This document shows, piece by piece, positions 5,814 through 13,183 of a DNA stretch of 26,121 nucleotides. The DNA comes from a virus. A program made the position numbers and the translations under genes. The stretch is from positions 1-26,121 of the IMG/VR virus record IMGVR_UViG_3300009160_000154. One strand, 5' to 3'. The notes beneath the pieces are model-generated. The model was not told the DNA's origin, did not search any database, and worked only from the letters and a program-made list of their open reading frames with translations. Positions within the stretch are counted from its first letter, which is position 1, and every line of letters begins with the position of its first letter.

Positions 5814-6534
5814 TTAGTCGCTTCTCTCTTTCTAGCTCTTTCGCTAATTCTAGGTTGCTCTGGCGTAGTTGATAGACAAGTTCGCTAATTGTCTGTAAGT
5901 GGTCATAATCGAAGTTCATAACCCGATAGGACACTTTAGTTTCATAGTGGTCTAAGTCATAACTAAATAGGTTCGATAAATGTTCTAACTCTGGATAATC
6001 TTTTCTTGCGAAGTTTATGCTTATGTCTGCTCTAAGGTTCAGTTGCTCGACATCTCTTTCGCTTATCCCGACATCACTAAGAAACTTGGTTAGTTCTTTT
6101 TTCTCTAATGCTTCCTTAGTTTTTACTATGCCTGTTTGTTCAGCGACTATTTGCTGGTGTTGTTGCTTTAGACGATCAACTATGGCGTATAGCTGTTTCT
6201 CTCTAGCCCATTGTTGCTCTACATCAGCGTAGAAGCCTTTTATGTTGCTAGGTTTGGTCATCACATAGACATCTTTATTTGGCATAAGCAACTTGACGAG
6301 CAAGTAATACCCTGTCGTGCCTGTGTATTCAGGTGCGTTCATTACCGAAGCAACATCATTAGACGATAACTCGTTATCGCTATACCCCTGAAACTCCGAC
6401 CAGGATACACGCTTACTGCTGACCACTATTGCCTTAGTGCTGTGTCTAGGTTCGGGATTACCCGAATACTGCGTATAGATGAACTCTGTTTCGGTGTCTT
6501 TCTTTAGTGCTGCTTTTATTTTTGCTATGTTCAT
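5800..6534 (-). CDS. Hypothetical 244-aa protein in the ATPase-VWA operon
   Basis: The N-terminal half (residues 1-100) is mixed alpha/beta (RHSTKAIVVSSKRVSW, TTGYYLLVKLLMPNKDVYVM). Residues 105-170 are a coiled coil (QQWAREKQLYAIVDRLKQQHQQ, KTKEALEKKELTKFL), and the end is another helical stretch rich in Leu and Glu. No family recognised. The start has purine-rich AGAAAGAAAGAG and TAATG; it follows the VWA gene by 13 nt, so it may be a partner of that complex. Confidence 0.75.
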   Translation of the reverse strand: MNIAKIKAALKKDTETEFIYTQYSGNPEPRHSTKAIVVSSKRVSWSEFQGYSDNELSSNDVASVMNAPEYTGTTGYYLLVKLLMPNKDVYVMTKPSNIKGFYADVEQQWAREKQLYAIVDRLKQQHQQIVAEQTGIVKTKEALEKKELTKFLSDVGISERDVEQLNLRADISINFARKDYPELEHLSNLFSYDLDHYETKVSYRVMNFDYDHLQTISELVYQLRQSNLELAKELEREKRLNATR

Positions 6535-6547
6535 TAGCTCTTTCTTT

Positions 6548-8440
6548 CTACTTGATTAGTGCGTGTTGGATAGATAGTTTGACGATAGATTTGGCAAGCC
6601 CTACTAAGTCCTTTGGATTAGAGATTTGTGCCGAGATAGTGCTGTTGTGTGTGTTGCTGGTTTCATCACCAATTATGGCAATACTCGTAATCACTCCACT
6701 TGTTCCAAGTCGAGCAATAATCTCGTCTGCTGTTTCAGCGTTGCCCCACTCTCCGTCTGTGATAGTGAATAGCAACTTTACTGCTCGCTTCGAGTTAGCG
6801 AATACGCTTTGCGAATACATCAAGGCTTCTGTCGGGTCTGTGCCACCATCAGCACCGGCATCTCGAATACTTGACTTCACTAGATCATCAGCTTCGTATA
6901 GCATTTCGGCTCTGTTGTTATAGACGATTACTGAACAATTAGCACCGATAGCCTGTAAGCCCATTTTGATAGCGAACATAGACTTATAGGCTCGAATTGC
7001 GTTATTACCAGACATAGAGCCAGAATTGTCGAGCAAGATAATTGCTTCTATGTCGGTTGCTTCTTCTCTGCCGTCTTGCCACTCGTCAAACACGCTTTCT
7101 AGGTCGTTCTCTGTTAGATACCTGTTGGCGTTTATCTTTCCTGCTTCTTGTCTAAGCAACCAGCCAGGCTCTAGGTCTGTCCTAATGCGTTCTAACTCCA
7201 CGCCAAACTGCTTACCTGCTGAAAGTGTCTTGTAGTCAATTTTCTTATCGGCGTATCGAGCTTTGCTTGGCTTTTTGGTGTAGGTATCATCTAAGTCCAA
7301 ATTGGTTCTAAAGTTCCTAATGTCCTTGCTGACTTCTTGCTTTACCTTGCTCAAGTCCTTATCCCATAAGTCGTTGATTTCCTGCTCTAACGCTGGAGTA
7401 AGGGTAATAGGATCACTTTTGTTTGAACCTTTAGAGTTTTGGTCGTTGCCATTGTTGTTAGGGTCGTTGCTTTCGCCTTTGTCGTTGCCAGGCTGATTTC
7501 CTATTGGTGTAGGCATACACCCTGTTCCTGTTGGATTAGGGTTTGTCGAGTTGATAGGCGAGTTTGGTGCTGTCTGCTGTGTTCCGTTAGTGTTCGGGTC
7601 ATTTCGCCTTGTAGCTGCTTTCTGTGCCTGTTCCTGTTCCTTTTGAGAGAGTGGGCGTGAAGTGCTGGCTTCGAGTTCATCACCGGGTCTATTGTGGTGT
7701 CCATTAGGGCTAGGAATACCATTACCACCACGACTTCTTTCTGTCGGCAGTTTCAGTAATTCCTTTAGTCTGCGAAGTATGTCTAATGCTCGCAAGACAA
7801 CATCATCACTACTGAATACCATTAGGCGATACTCGTCTAATAGGCTCTCGATTTCGTCTGCGTGTTCTGGCTCGCAATAGACATTTCTTAGGCTCTGGCG
7901 AACTGATAGTGGTAAATACTTGCGACCTGCTACCTGTGGGAATTGGTTAGACAAGTCAAGTTTCGGGGTAAGTAAGTGCCTAAACATAGTTGCGTTGAGC
8001 CACGCTGTAATGCCTACACCGAAGCGACCAATAAGCAAGGTTTCGATACGACTATCTTCTGCTATGTGGAATACCTGCTCTAGCTTCTCTTTGCTTACTA
8101 TCCGTCTAAATGTGGTTGCGTTTCTAGGCGTGAATAGTATGTGGCAGATTTCGTGAAGTGTTAGCCCTTTTAGTGCCATAGCGTTTTTAGGGTCTGTTAT
8201 GTCGGTTAGGTGATTAGCACCAAACACGATCACTTTGCTAGTCGAGAATACGGGGGTAGCACTACTCGGCACGACCATACACTCGACCTTGCGTAGCGTG
8301 ATAACACTTGCGTATCGAGAGAATACCTGACTAACTCTCTCTAAGCGTTCTTGTGCTTCTTGTAGTTGTGTTCGTTGGCGTGTGTTCCATTGGACTTGGC
8401 TCTCTGTGCCACAAGTCCAGCCTTGTTCGTAATCGTTCAT
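6548..8440 (-). CDS. CobT/VWA-like protein with HEICH motif
   Basis: 630 aa from MNDYEQGWTCG; the frame extends to 8479 but that ATG lies in a hairpin without a ribosome site. The N-terminal domain has a zinc-peptidase-like LTLHEICHILF (H96, E97, H100) and HIAEDSRIETLL (E128), as in metal-dependent VWA/CobT-like proteins. A low-complexity Asn/Gly/Pro/Ser linker spans about 235-345. The C-terminal von Willebrand A domain has the MIDAS DNSGSMS (471-477), GGTDPTEAL (Thr534) and TITDGEWG (Asp562). It pairs with the AAA+ ATPase gene upstream. The pair may remodel a metal-bound or virion protein complex, or assist cobalt insertion like CobS-CobT. Confidence 0.8.
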   Translation of the reverse strand: MNDYEQGWTCGTESQVQWNTRQRTQLQEAQERLERVSQVFSRYASVITLRKVECMVVPSSATPVFSTSKVIVFGANHLTDITDPKNAMALKGLTLHEICHILFTPRNATTFRRIVSKEKLEQVFHIAEDSRIETLLIGRFGVGITAWLNATMFRHLLTPKLDLSNQFPQVAGRKYLPLSVRQSLRNVYCEPEHADEIESLLDEYRLMVFSSDDVVLRALDILRRLKELLKLPTERSRGGNGIPSPNGHHNRPGDELEASTSRPLSQKEQEQAQKAATRRNDPNTNGTQQTAPNSPINSTNPNPTGTGCMPTPIGNQPGNDKGESNDPNNNGNDQNSKGSNKSDPITLTPALEQEINDLWDKDLSKVKQEVSKDIRNFRTNLDLDDTYTKKPSKARYADKKIDYKTLSAGKQFGVELERIRTDLEPGWLLRQEAGKINANRYLTENDLESVFDEWQDGREEATDIEAIILLDNSGSMSGNNAIRAYKSMFAIKMGLQAIGANCSVIVYNNRAEMLYEADDLVKSSIRDAGADGGTDPTEALMYSQSVFANSKRAVKLLFTITDGEWGNAETADEIIARLGTSGVITSIAIIGDETSNTHNSTISAQISNPKDLVGLAKSIVKLSIQHALIK

Positions 8441-8466
8441 TTTTAGCTGCTTTCTTGTTAGGTGGC

Positions 8467-8503
8467 GAGAGCAAGGCAACCGATAGTGGCTTGCCTTGCT
8501 CTC
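8467..8503 (-). other. Strong intercistronic hairpin between ATPase and VWA genes
   Basis: GAGAGCAAGGCAA (8467-8479) and TTGCCTTGCTCTC (8491-8503) form a perfect 13-bp stem with an 11-nt loop that can close further as CC/GG. No T run follows in either direction, so it is not a standard terminator. It is placed to stabilise the ATPase part of the mRNA or to limit readthrough to the VWA gene. Confidence 0.8.
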
Positions 8504-8521
8504 TGGTTGGTTGGTTGGTTG
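8504..8521. repeat. Tetranucleotide repeat (TGGT)n
   Basis: TGGTTGGTTGGTTGGTTG directly abuts the 13-bp hairpin, four units in a row, within the gap between the ATPase stop and the VWA start. Copy number could vary by slippage. Confidence 0.8.
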
Positions 8522-9421
8522 TTAGACAGCGTAAGTGTCTAGGGATAGGGATAAGTCGGTAGCAATTCTCTCGGCATAAGTAGCCAATAGCATTTCCACA
8601 CTTGGTCGTTCATCAGTAGGGAAGTTCTGGGCGAAGTTATAGACAGCGAAGCCGAAACCTAAGCCATTGGCAACCTGAACAAACTCTTTTAGCAACCGGG
8701 TCGAAATTGGTGTGCTGAACTTGTTTTCGTTGCGAGCAAGCTCTCTCATTGACTTAGCCAATTCGAGCAGACTATCGCTAGGAATAAACTTTGCTTCTAA
8801 CACTTCGTCATACAAAAACTCGACCTTTATGGCATAACGATCCATAAACGCTTGGTCGGGTTTAGATACTCCCCTGTAATCAAGGTTGGCATCAGCAATA
8901 ATCAGGCAGTTCTTAGCGACCTTGATTTTCTCGTTCTTGTGTGTGTCCAGCGTTAGTTCTCTCTCTTGGAGTATTCGCAAGAATAGAGCATTAGCCTTAG
9001 CCGACATACGAGTTGCCTCGTTTAGTAGCACCACGCTTTCCTGCCCTAGTGCTGTTGCTAGTTCGCTGTTGTGCCACTCTAACTGCTCGCCTACGCCTGT
9101 TGGCACGAACCCACCCTGAACGATACGAGAGTTCATCTCGGCATTACACTCCACAATAGCTAGTGGCAGATTACGACTAGCCGAATACCACTCTGCCGTA
9201 GATGACTTGCCTGTTCCTGCTTCACCTGTAATCATTACTGCTTTTTGGTTTAGCCTGGCGAAGTCCAAAATAGCCCCGATACTCTGTCCTGCGATTTCTC
9301 TAGGGAAGTGTCCTGCTGGTTCAGGGTCGTTCATACTTGGTCGGCGTAGCGTTGCCCACTCTTTACCTGTAAAGGTCTGTGGCTTCTCTATCTCTATCTT
9401 GATAGGCAGATTTATAGTCAT
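8522..9421 (-). CDS. MoxR/CobS-like AAA+ ATPase
   Basis: 299 aa. Walker A GEAGTGKSS (66-74), Walker B VVLLNEA (130-136) with acidic E135, sensor-1 Asn in ADANLDYRG (N179), and DQAFMDRYAIKVEF with a likely arginine finger (R195). The order and spacing match the MoxR family and CobS of the cobaltochelatase. MoxR ATPases work as hexamers with a VWA partner, here the next gene. Purine-rich AAGAAAGAAG precedes the ATG in place of a classic Shine-Dalgarno. A ligand leader may lie in the 154-nt gap upstream. Confidence 0.85.
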   Translation of the reverse strand: MTINLPIKIEIEKPQTFTGKEWATLRRPSMNDPEPAGHFPREIAGQSIGAILDFARLNQKAVMITGEAGTGKSSTAEWYSASRNLPLAIVECNAEMNSRIVQGGFVPTGVGEQLEWHNSELATALGQESVVLLNEATRMSAKANALFLRILQERELTLDTHKNEKIKVAKNCLIIADANLDYRGVSKPDQAFMDRYAIKVEFLYDEVLEAKFIPSDSLLELAKSMRELARNENKFSTPISTRLLKEFVQVANGLGFGFAVYNFAQNFPTDERPSVEMLLATYAERIATDLSLSLDTYAV

Positions 9422-9451
9422 AGCTTCTTTCTTGTTGCTTAGTTTTGGATA

Positions 9452-9518
9452 ATTAGCCTTTTGGCTAATCGTGGATAGTCGGGTATCGCACCCGAATAAC
9501 TGCCACTTGGCACTATCC
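9452..9518 (-). other. Structured intergenic leader with tRNA-like fold
   Basis: In the 154-nt gap 9422-9575. Plus strand: ATTAGCC (9452-9458) pairs GGCTAAT (9463-9469) over TTTT. Next, GGATAGT (9473-9479) pairs ACTATCC (9512-9518) and encloses TCGGG/CCCGA and TGCC/GGCA hairpins, giving a closed three-way element of 46 nt. Read on the minus strand it has an acceptor-like 7-bp stem, a GCCAAGTGGCA D-arm-like hairpin and a T-arm-like stem with loop TGCGATA, but no anticodon arm. Seven T follow on the plus strand at 9519-9525. No gene was found in this gap. Confidence 0.5.
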
Positions 9519-9575
9519 TTTTTTTCAGTTCAGTTCTAATCAAGGTGAATTGTTATGGATCACTTTTTTCCTTTC

Positions 9576-10346
9576 TTAGCAACACTCGCACTCAGGGTCG
9601 CACCCTAAGCATTGGTAGTGGTCGTTCTGGTCGCACTCATCACTTTCGTTTTCTTCACACTCAAAAGCGTTGTGGTGCTGGTATTTACACTTACAACCTG
9701 TTCCACAACAAGACTTACACTCTTGGCACACGCACCCGGCAAGGAACTCTCGGCTCGGTGTTGGAGTAAAAACTAGCTCTAGGCTGGAATTAGACAACAA
9801 CTCGTAAAGATACTGCTGGCTCGGTCTTTGCTGGCTCTGGAACGCTTGCTCTTTGCCGAACTTCGCTACCTGCTCTTTTACATAGTGGTAAGTGTGAGTA
9901 ATTGAGCCTAAAAAGCCCTGCTTGCGACAACCGAATACCTGTTGCCACAACTTCGGGTATCTAATTAGTTTTTGGTAAATGCTATACCCGACACCGACAT
10001 ACCTTTCCACTACTTCATCTGCGTAATCTGGCGATGGTTCATCATTATCCCTGTCTAGCCCCCAAACTTCAGTATCACTCGACAATAGAAACGACCCATA
10101 CGCTTCTAGCCTTTGGACTACATTACTTATCTGGTAGCCGATAGTTATTATCTCGCCATTGTCTAAGTCCTTATGAACTCTGTCGGCAACCTGATCCCAC
10201 GAATAACTGATAGCTGATAAGGCTGTGTTCATAGCCCACGAATAGTTGTAGTGGCTACGCTGAACGCCTTGTAAATACCAGAAACGCCTTTGACTTTCTA
10301 TTTCTTGCTGTGCGAGAGCCATTTGTTCATCATCAGCCATACCCAT
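9576..10346 (-). CDS. Hypothetical protein with Cys/His-rich C-terminal domain
   Basis: 256 aa. Residues 1-190 are helical, rich in Gln, Tyr and Ser (RRFWYLQGVQRSHYNYSWAM; SYSWDQVADRVHKDL). The last 52 residues contain about 15 cysteines in CxxC-like pairs (CVCQECKSCCGTGCKCKYQHH, CLGCDPECECC), so they probably bind several metal ions. No family recognised. AAAGGA precedes the first ATG by about 10 nt. It lies upstream of the ATPase-VWA pair in the same direction. Confidence 0.75.
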   Translation of the reverse strand: MGMADDEQMALAQQEIESQRRFWYLQGVQRSHYNYSWAMNTALSAISYSWDQVADRVHKDLDNGEIITIGYQISNVVQRLEAYGSFLLSSDTEVWGLDRDNDEPSPDYADEVVERYVGVGYSIYQKLIRYPKLWQQVFGCRKQGFLGSITHTYHYVKEQVAKFGKEQAFQSQQRPSQQYLYELLSNSSLELVFTPTPSREFLAGCVCQECKSCCGTGCKCKYQHHNAFECEENESDECDQNDHYQCLGCDPECECC

Positions 10347-10366
10347 TTTGATTAGTCCTTTTCTCT

Positions 10367-10774
10367 CTAGTGGTCGTGGTCGCAGTTGTCGTTATCATCA
10401 TCATCATCACAAGGCTCGTTATCGTAAGTAGCCTTGTGCTGTTCGAGAAGCTGGTCTTTTACGCCCAATAAGGTTTCTATTCTGTCTTTCCACTCCTGGC
10501 TCTCGTCTTTCGAGTTGTTGCCCTGAATAAGTGCCATAGAACAGAACTGAAACAACATTTTTACTGCTGTGCCTAGTGCGTGGATTTCATCGTGGCTTAG
10601 AGCAACGCTGGCTAATCTAGGCTGTCCATTGTTGTCCTTAGCTGCGTTTTCTGCCTGACCTTGTTTAGCCTTTTCCTGCTCGATTAGTTTGTCGAGTTCA
10701 GCGTTTAGGAATTGTAGGTCGCTGTCTGGCTGACCTGCTGGCTCTTGTGCTGGCTGTTCTGGTTGCTCGTTCAT
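10367..10774 (-). CDS. Acidic hypothetical protein with Asp-rich tail
   Basis: 135 aa from the ATG at 10774 (a GTG three codons upstream is possible). Residues 1-60 are Gln/Glu/Pro-rich, the middle is helical (SHDEIHALGTAVKMLFQFCSMAL, RIETLLGVKDQLLEQ), and the end is CDDDDDNDNCDHDH, suited to binding divalent metal. The start region overlaps or abuts the upstream stop at 10777. No family recognised. Confidence 0.7.
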   Translation of the reverse strand: MNEQPEQPAQEPAGQPDSDLQFLNAELDKLIEQEKAKQGQAENAAKDNNGQPRLASVALSHDEIHALGTAVKMLFQFCSMALIQGNNSKDESQEWKDRIETLLGVKDQLLEQHKATYDNEPCDDDDDNDNCDHDH

Positions 10775-10776
10775 CT

Positions 10777-11277
10777 CTACCACTCACTTTCCCACATAGC
10801 CGAAGTGTCTAAGCGTGAAGCAAGGCTCGACCCGGTGTTGTCTAACAAGTGATCCTGTGCTGGCTCGAAACTGATAAACGCCATAGGGCATTGTTCTAGT
10901 TCGCAGTTGTGGTCTAGTTCTCGGTTTTCGTGGCGAATAACTGCTCGCTGTTCCATAACTACCTGTTGAAGCGTCATAAACGCTAGGTCGAGAATTAGCT
11001 TCTTACCTAGTTCCTGTAATGCTCTTTCGTGGATTTGTCCTGTAATCGTGTCTAGGACTTCGGCAACTCTGAAGGCTGTTGCTTCTATCACTAGCTCGGC
11101 TTGGCTTGGACTTCTCTCGCTTGCTTCGTGGCTAAACTCTGCCACTTCATCAGCGATTTCTTCGCTGGTCAAACCACACATAGTTAGCAAGTTTTCAGGT
11201 GCTAGTGTTTCTCGGTCTAGTGCGACCCCAATAATGCTAGGGAACTCTGGCACTTTATCTGGTTCTGGATTTTCCAT
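10777..11277 (-). CDS. Hypothetical 166-aa acidic protein, first gene of its operon
   Basis: Starts MENPEPDKVPEFPSIIGVAL; AGGAAG lies about 7 nt upstream. Central residues 35-125 are helical (TSEEIADEVAEFSHEASE, ALQELGKKLILDLAFMTLQQVV). Near the end a CELEQCPMAFISF element is seen. No family recognised. Six minus-strand genes follow it in the same direction down to the terminator at 5424. Confidence 0.7.
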   Translation of the reverse strand: MENPEPDKVPEFPSIIGVALDRETLAPENLLTMCGLTSEEIADEVAEFSHEASERSPSQAELVIEATAFRVAEVLDTITGQIHERALQELGKKLILDLAFMTLQQVVMEQRAVIRHENRELDHNCELEQCPMAFISFEPAQDHLLDNTGSSLASRLDTSAMWESEW

Positions 11278-11312
11278 TGGTGATACTTCCTGTTAGTAGG
11301 GATTACTAAGCG

Positions 11313-11410
11313 TTATCGCCTAGTGGAATAAACCTAAACTAACGACCCGACAACTACACCCGATTTTGCCTAAATTGCTCTCTCTTTATTTCTCACTAGG
11401 TAAGCGATAA
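11313..11410. repeat. Interrupted inverted repeat in promoter gap
   Basis: TTATCGCCTAGTG (11313-11325) and CACTAGG-TAA-GCGATAA (11394-11410) are complementary except for a short insertion in the second arm; the arms are 68 nt apart. The gap 11278-11482 holds no gene and should contain the promoter of the 11277 operon, so these may be two operator half-regions for the XRE or excisionase-like protein. Confidence 0.55.
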
Positions 11411-11480
11411 TTTGGCACTAGCACCGGCAACCCTGCGACCTGGCTGAATTAGCTGCTTAGGATCATCACGACCCGGATAA

Positions 11481-11511
11481 AGAAAAAACCCTGCCCGAAT
11501 TGGACAGGGTT
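11481..11511 (-). terminator. Intrinsic terminator of the XRE operon
   Basis: On the minus strand AACCCTG (from 11505-11511) pairs CAGGGTT (from 11487-11493), the stem extending after one mismatch with CC/GG, loop about 5 nt. A TTTTTT run (11483-11488) follows. It closes the three-gene operon 12369-11533. Confidence 0.85.
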
Positions 11512-11532
11512 AGTTCCTAGTGGATTAGATAA

Positions 11533-11871
11533 TCAGTTGCTCAAGTTCGCTAGTTGTTCATCATCAACCAAGTCGAGTAATTGCTCTAACCACTTCTTTA
11601 CACCACTAGCGTTTAGCGTGTAGGTCATTAGTGCCTTGCTTAGTAGTTGTAGTTCTAGGTAGCCCAAGTTCTCAGGTGGCGTGTAGTCGTAAGGTTGCCC
11701 ATTACCCCCGTTGTCGTTGTAGCCGATTAGGTAGAGAAAGGTAAAGAAAGGGTTGCCATTTCTAAGCCCATACTCGTTTAGGTTGCTCTGGTATTCGTAG
11801 ATTTCGCCAATACTCCATAACTCCATTGGCACTTGTTCGAGCATTTCTTCGCTGGTCGTGTATCTCGTCAT
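11533..11871 (-). CDS. Hypothetical 112-aa protein downstream of XRE regulator
   Basis: Starts MTRYTTSEEMLEQVPMELWS; the ATG at 11871 overlaps the XRE gene stop as ATGA, a classic coupling, and excludes the longer frame. Contains IYEYQSNLNEYGLRNGNPFF and FLYLIGYNDNGGNG, and a helical C-terminus (YLELQLLSKALMTYTL, VKKWLEQLLDLVDDEQL). No family recognised; it could be the partner of the regulator. Confidence 0.75.
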   Translation of the reverse strand: MTRYTTSEEMLEQVPMELWSIGEIYEYQSNLNEYGLRNGNPFFTFLYLIGYNDNGGNGQPYDYTPPENLGYLELQLLSKALMTYTLNASGVKKWLEQLLDLVDDEQLANLSN

Positions 11872-12092
11872 TTGATTTTGTGTCCTAACGCTACGAGCAA
11901 CACAACAGGCGAAACCTTTAGACACCTAGCAACTCGACATAAGGTATCGGCTGGCATAACTCGTTGCTGGTGGAAGTATCGGCTAAGGCTGGACTTCTGG
12001 AAGCCCTTAGCTGTGGCGAATTGACTAAGCGACTTGTAGCCAAGTTCGTCAAGTCTGGTCATAAACCAATTCCAAGTCTGCTTGCTAGACAT
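11868..12092 (-). CDS. XRE/Cro-C1-type HTH regulator
   Basis: 74 aa starting MSSKQTWNWFMTRLDELGYK; the start at 12092 is preferred because GGGAGAG lies 7 nt upstream inside the previous gene end. Residues 10-68 show the HTH_XRE order: SLSQFATAKGF (helix 2), QKSSLSRYFHQQRVMP (turn and recognition helix), ADTLCRVARCLKVSPVVLL. It is likely to bind operators in the neighbouring gaps. Confidence 0.8.
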   Translation of the reverse strand: MSSKQTWNWFMTRLDELGYKSLSQFATAKGFQKSSLSRYFHQQRVMPADTLCRVARCLKVSPVVLLVALGHKIK

Positions 12093-12369
12093 TAGAACAC
12101 TCTCCCTTACAACTAGCCCAAGTATCAACTAGGACACTCTCTAATGCCCTTAGAACGATTAGATGCTTGCTCTCTGTGGCTCTGCTCTTTACTTCGTAGC
12201 ACACCCAGACGAGATAACTCTCTTGGTCTAGGTATCGGGTAATTTCAGCGAGTATTTGTTTCTGCTCGCCCTGATGAACAACAACAACACCAGACTTTAG
12301 GCTTACGGCTTCTTGCTCGGCAAACCTAAAGTGCTTATGGTCTTGTTCTCTTTCTCTTGTAAGTTCCAT
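12085..12369 (-). CDS. Hypothetical 94-aa protein, first gene of XRE operon
   Basis: Starts MELTREREQDHKHFRFAEQE; AGGAAG lies 8 nt upstream of the ATG at 12369. A beta pattern follows (SLKSGVVVVHQG, SYLVWVCYEVKSRA, KHLIVLRALESVLVD), ending WASCKGECSNV. It overlaps the XRE start by 8 nt. Together with the XRE and 11533 products it may be a small regulatory or immunity module. No family recognised. Confidence 0.7.
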   Translation of the reverse strand: MELTREREQDHKHFRFAEQEAVSLKSGVVVVHQGEQKQILAEITRYLDQESYLVWVCYEVKSRATESKHLIVLRALESVLVDTWASCKGECSNV

Positions 12370-13183
12370 TTCTGGCACTTCCTAACTGAATAGATGAACG
12401 CTGGCTGGTTGCCAACAGGAATAAAACTACACCGATTAGAAACAAATACCAATAGGCAACGGCTACGACACACTCCTAAACTGCCCTGAATACACCTGAA
12501 CGAGATAAAGCAGCACTCGACCAGGAGAGAAGCTGAACGACCACCACAGGACACCACAGCACCGAATACACCACAGCACAGCACACTCCACACTCAACCT
12601 GAACGCTAACCCTAGACAAACACAGGGCAACAGCACCTAATCAGGATCACCGGAAACAGCTCTTTTGCCTGGCAACACTCGACCTGGCACACGATCACCG
12701 GATTAGCTGATAACAGCACCGGCGAAACCTGCCTGACCTGAACTCACCAGCCTTGCCCTTGCCCTAGTTGCTCGCAGTAGCCCGAAATAGCCCTAGAACC
12801 CTTGTATCTATTGGCAACACGCCACAATAGCCCTAGAAGCCCTTATCTGCCCTAATCCACCTATCTATCCATCTACGCTACTAAAGCCCTACACGACCCC
12901 ATAGAAGCCCGTTTTGACCATAGAGCAGATAATCGGCGTGGCAACTGCCCGAATAGCCGAAAAGTCGTATAATCCACACTCTCGGCGTGTCGTGATTAGG
13001 TGAAACAGCTACTAGGTGCTACACTTCGCACCCACCCAGAATAAGCGTTATCAAAATGTTATGTGCGAGCCGGCGTGTCGATTTGACTTATGCCACCGGT
13101 TATGGTAAGGCGACAGCAGGTCTGCCCAGATGAAATCCACGCTTGGTACCCATAAAGTTAGGCAGTAGCCTATAATGGGTTTT
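12370..13183. other. Non-coding divergent region with short repeats
   Basis: About 800 nt without a believable gene, between diverging operons. The plus strand is C- and A-rich, G-poor up to about 12900. Direct repeats: AATAGCCCTAGAA at 12786 and 12826; GATCACCGGA at 12645 and 12693; CGGCGTGTCG at 12983 and 13071; CACCACAG at 12542, 12552 and 12569; GCAGTAGCC at 12774 and 13162. A TATAAT is at 12968-12973 and another at 13171-13176. A replication origin, operator array or non-coding RNA is possible. A minus-strand 96-aa frame at 12303-12593 is not credible. Confidence 0.7.
13171..13176 (+). promoter_or_regulatory. -10 element for a probably leaderless transcript
   Basis: A perfect TATAAT ends 7 nt before the ATG at 13184 (MSRNEEF). 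With normal -10 to start-site spacing, the transcript would begin at or next to the A of ATG, so no Shine-Dalgarno is needed. A convincing -35 at 17 nt is not seen. It would drive the whole effector cassette. Confidence 0.5.

Noticed and set aside
8440-8479. Upstream extension of the VWA protein to 8479
   Set aside because: That ATG lies in the stem of the 13-bp hairpin with no ribosome site; the extra residues look unlike a protein start.
9540-9570. AATTGTTAT lac-operator-like sequence and short hairpin
   Set aside because: Only a partial match and the stem is four base pairs; no repressor of that family is present.
9422-9575. Cobalamin riboswitch ahead of the CobS/MoxR-like gene
   Set aside because: The plus strand has a GCCACT stretch but the gap is far too short and lacks the B12-box and core junction on the correct strand.
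12303-12593. Minus-strand 96-aa frame upstream of the XRE operon
   Set aside because: Cys/Ser/Val-biased shadow composition, overlaps the well-supported 12085-12369 gene in another frame, no ribosome site.
12500-12900. CRISPR array
   Set aside because: Repeats are only 8-13 nt, few in number and irregularly spaced; no cas genes.
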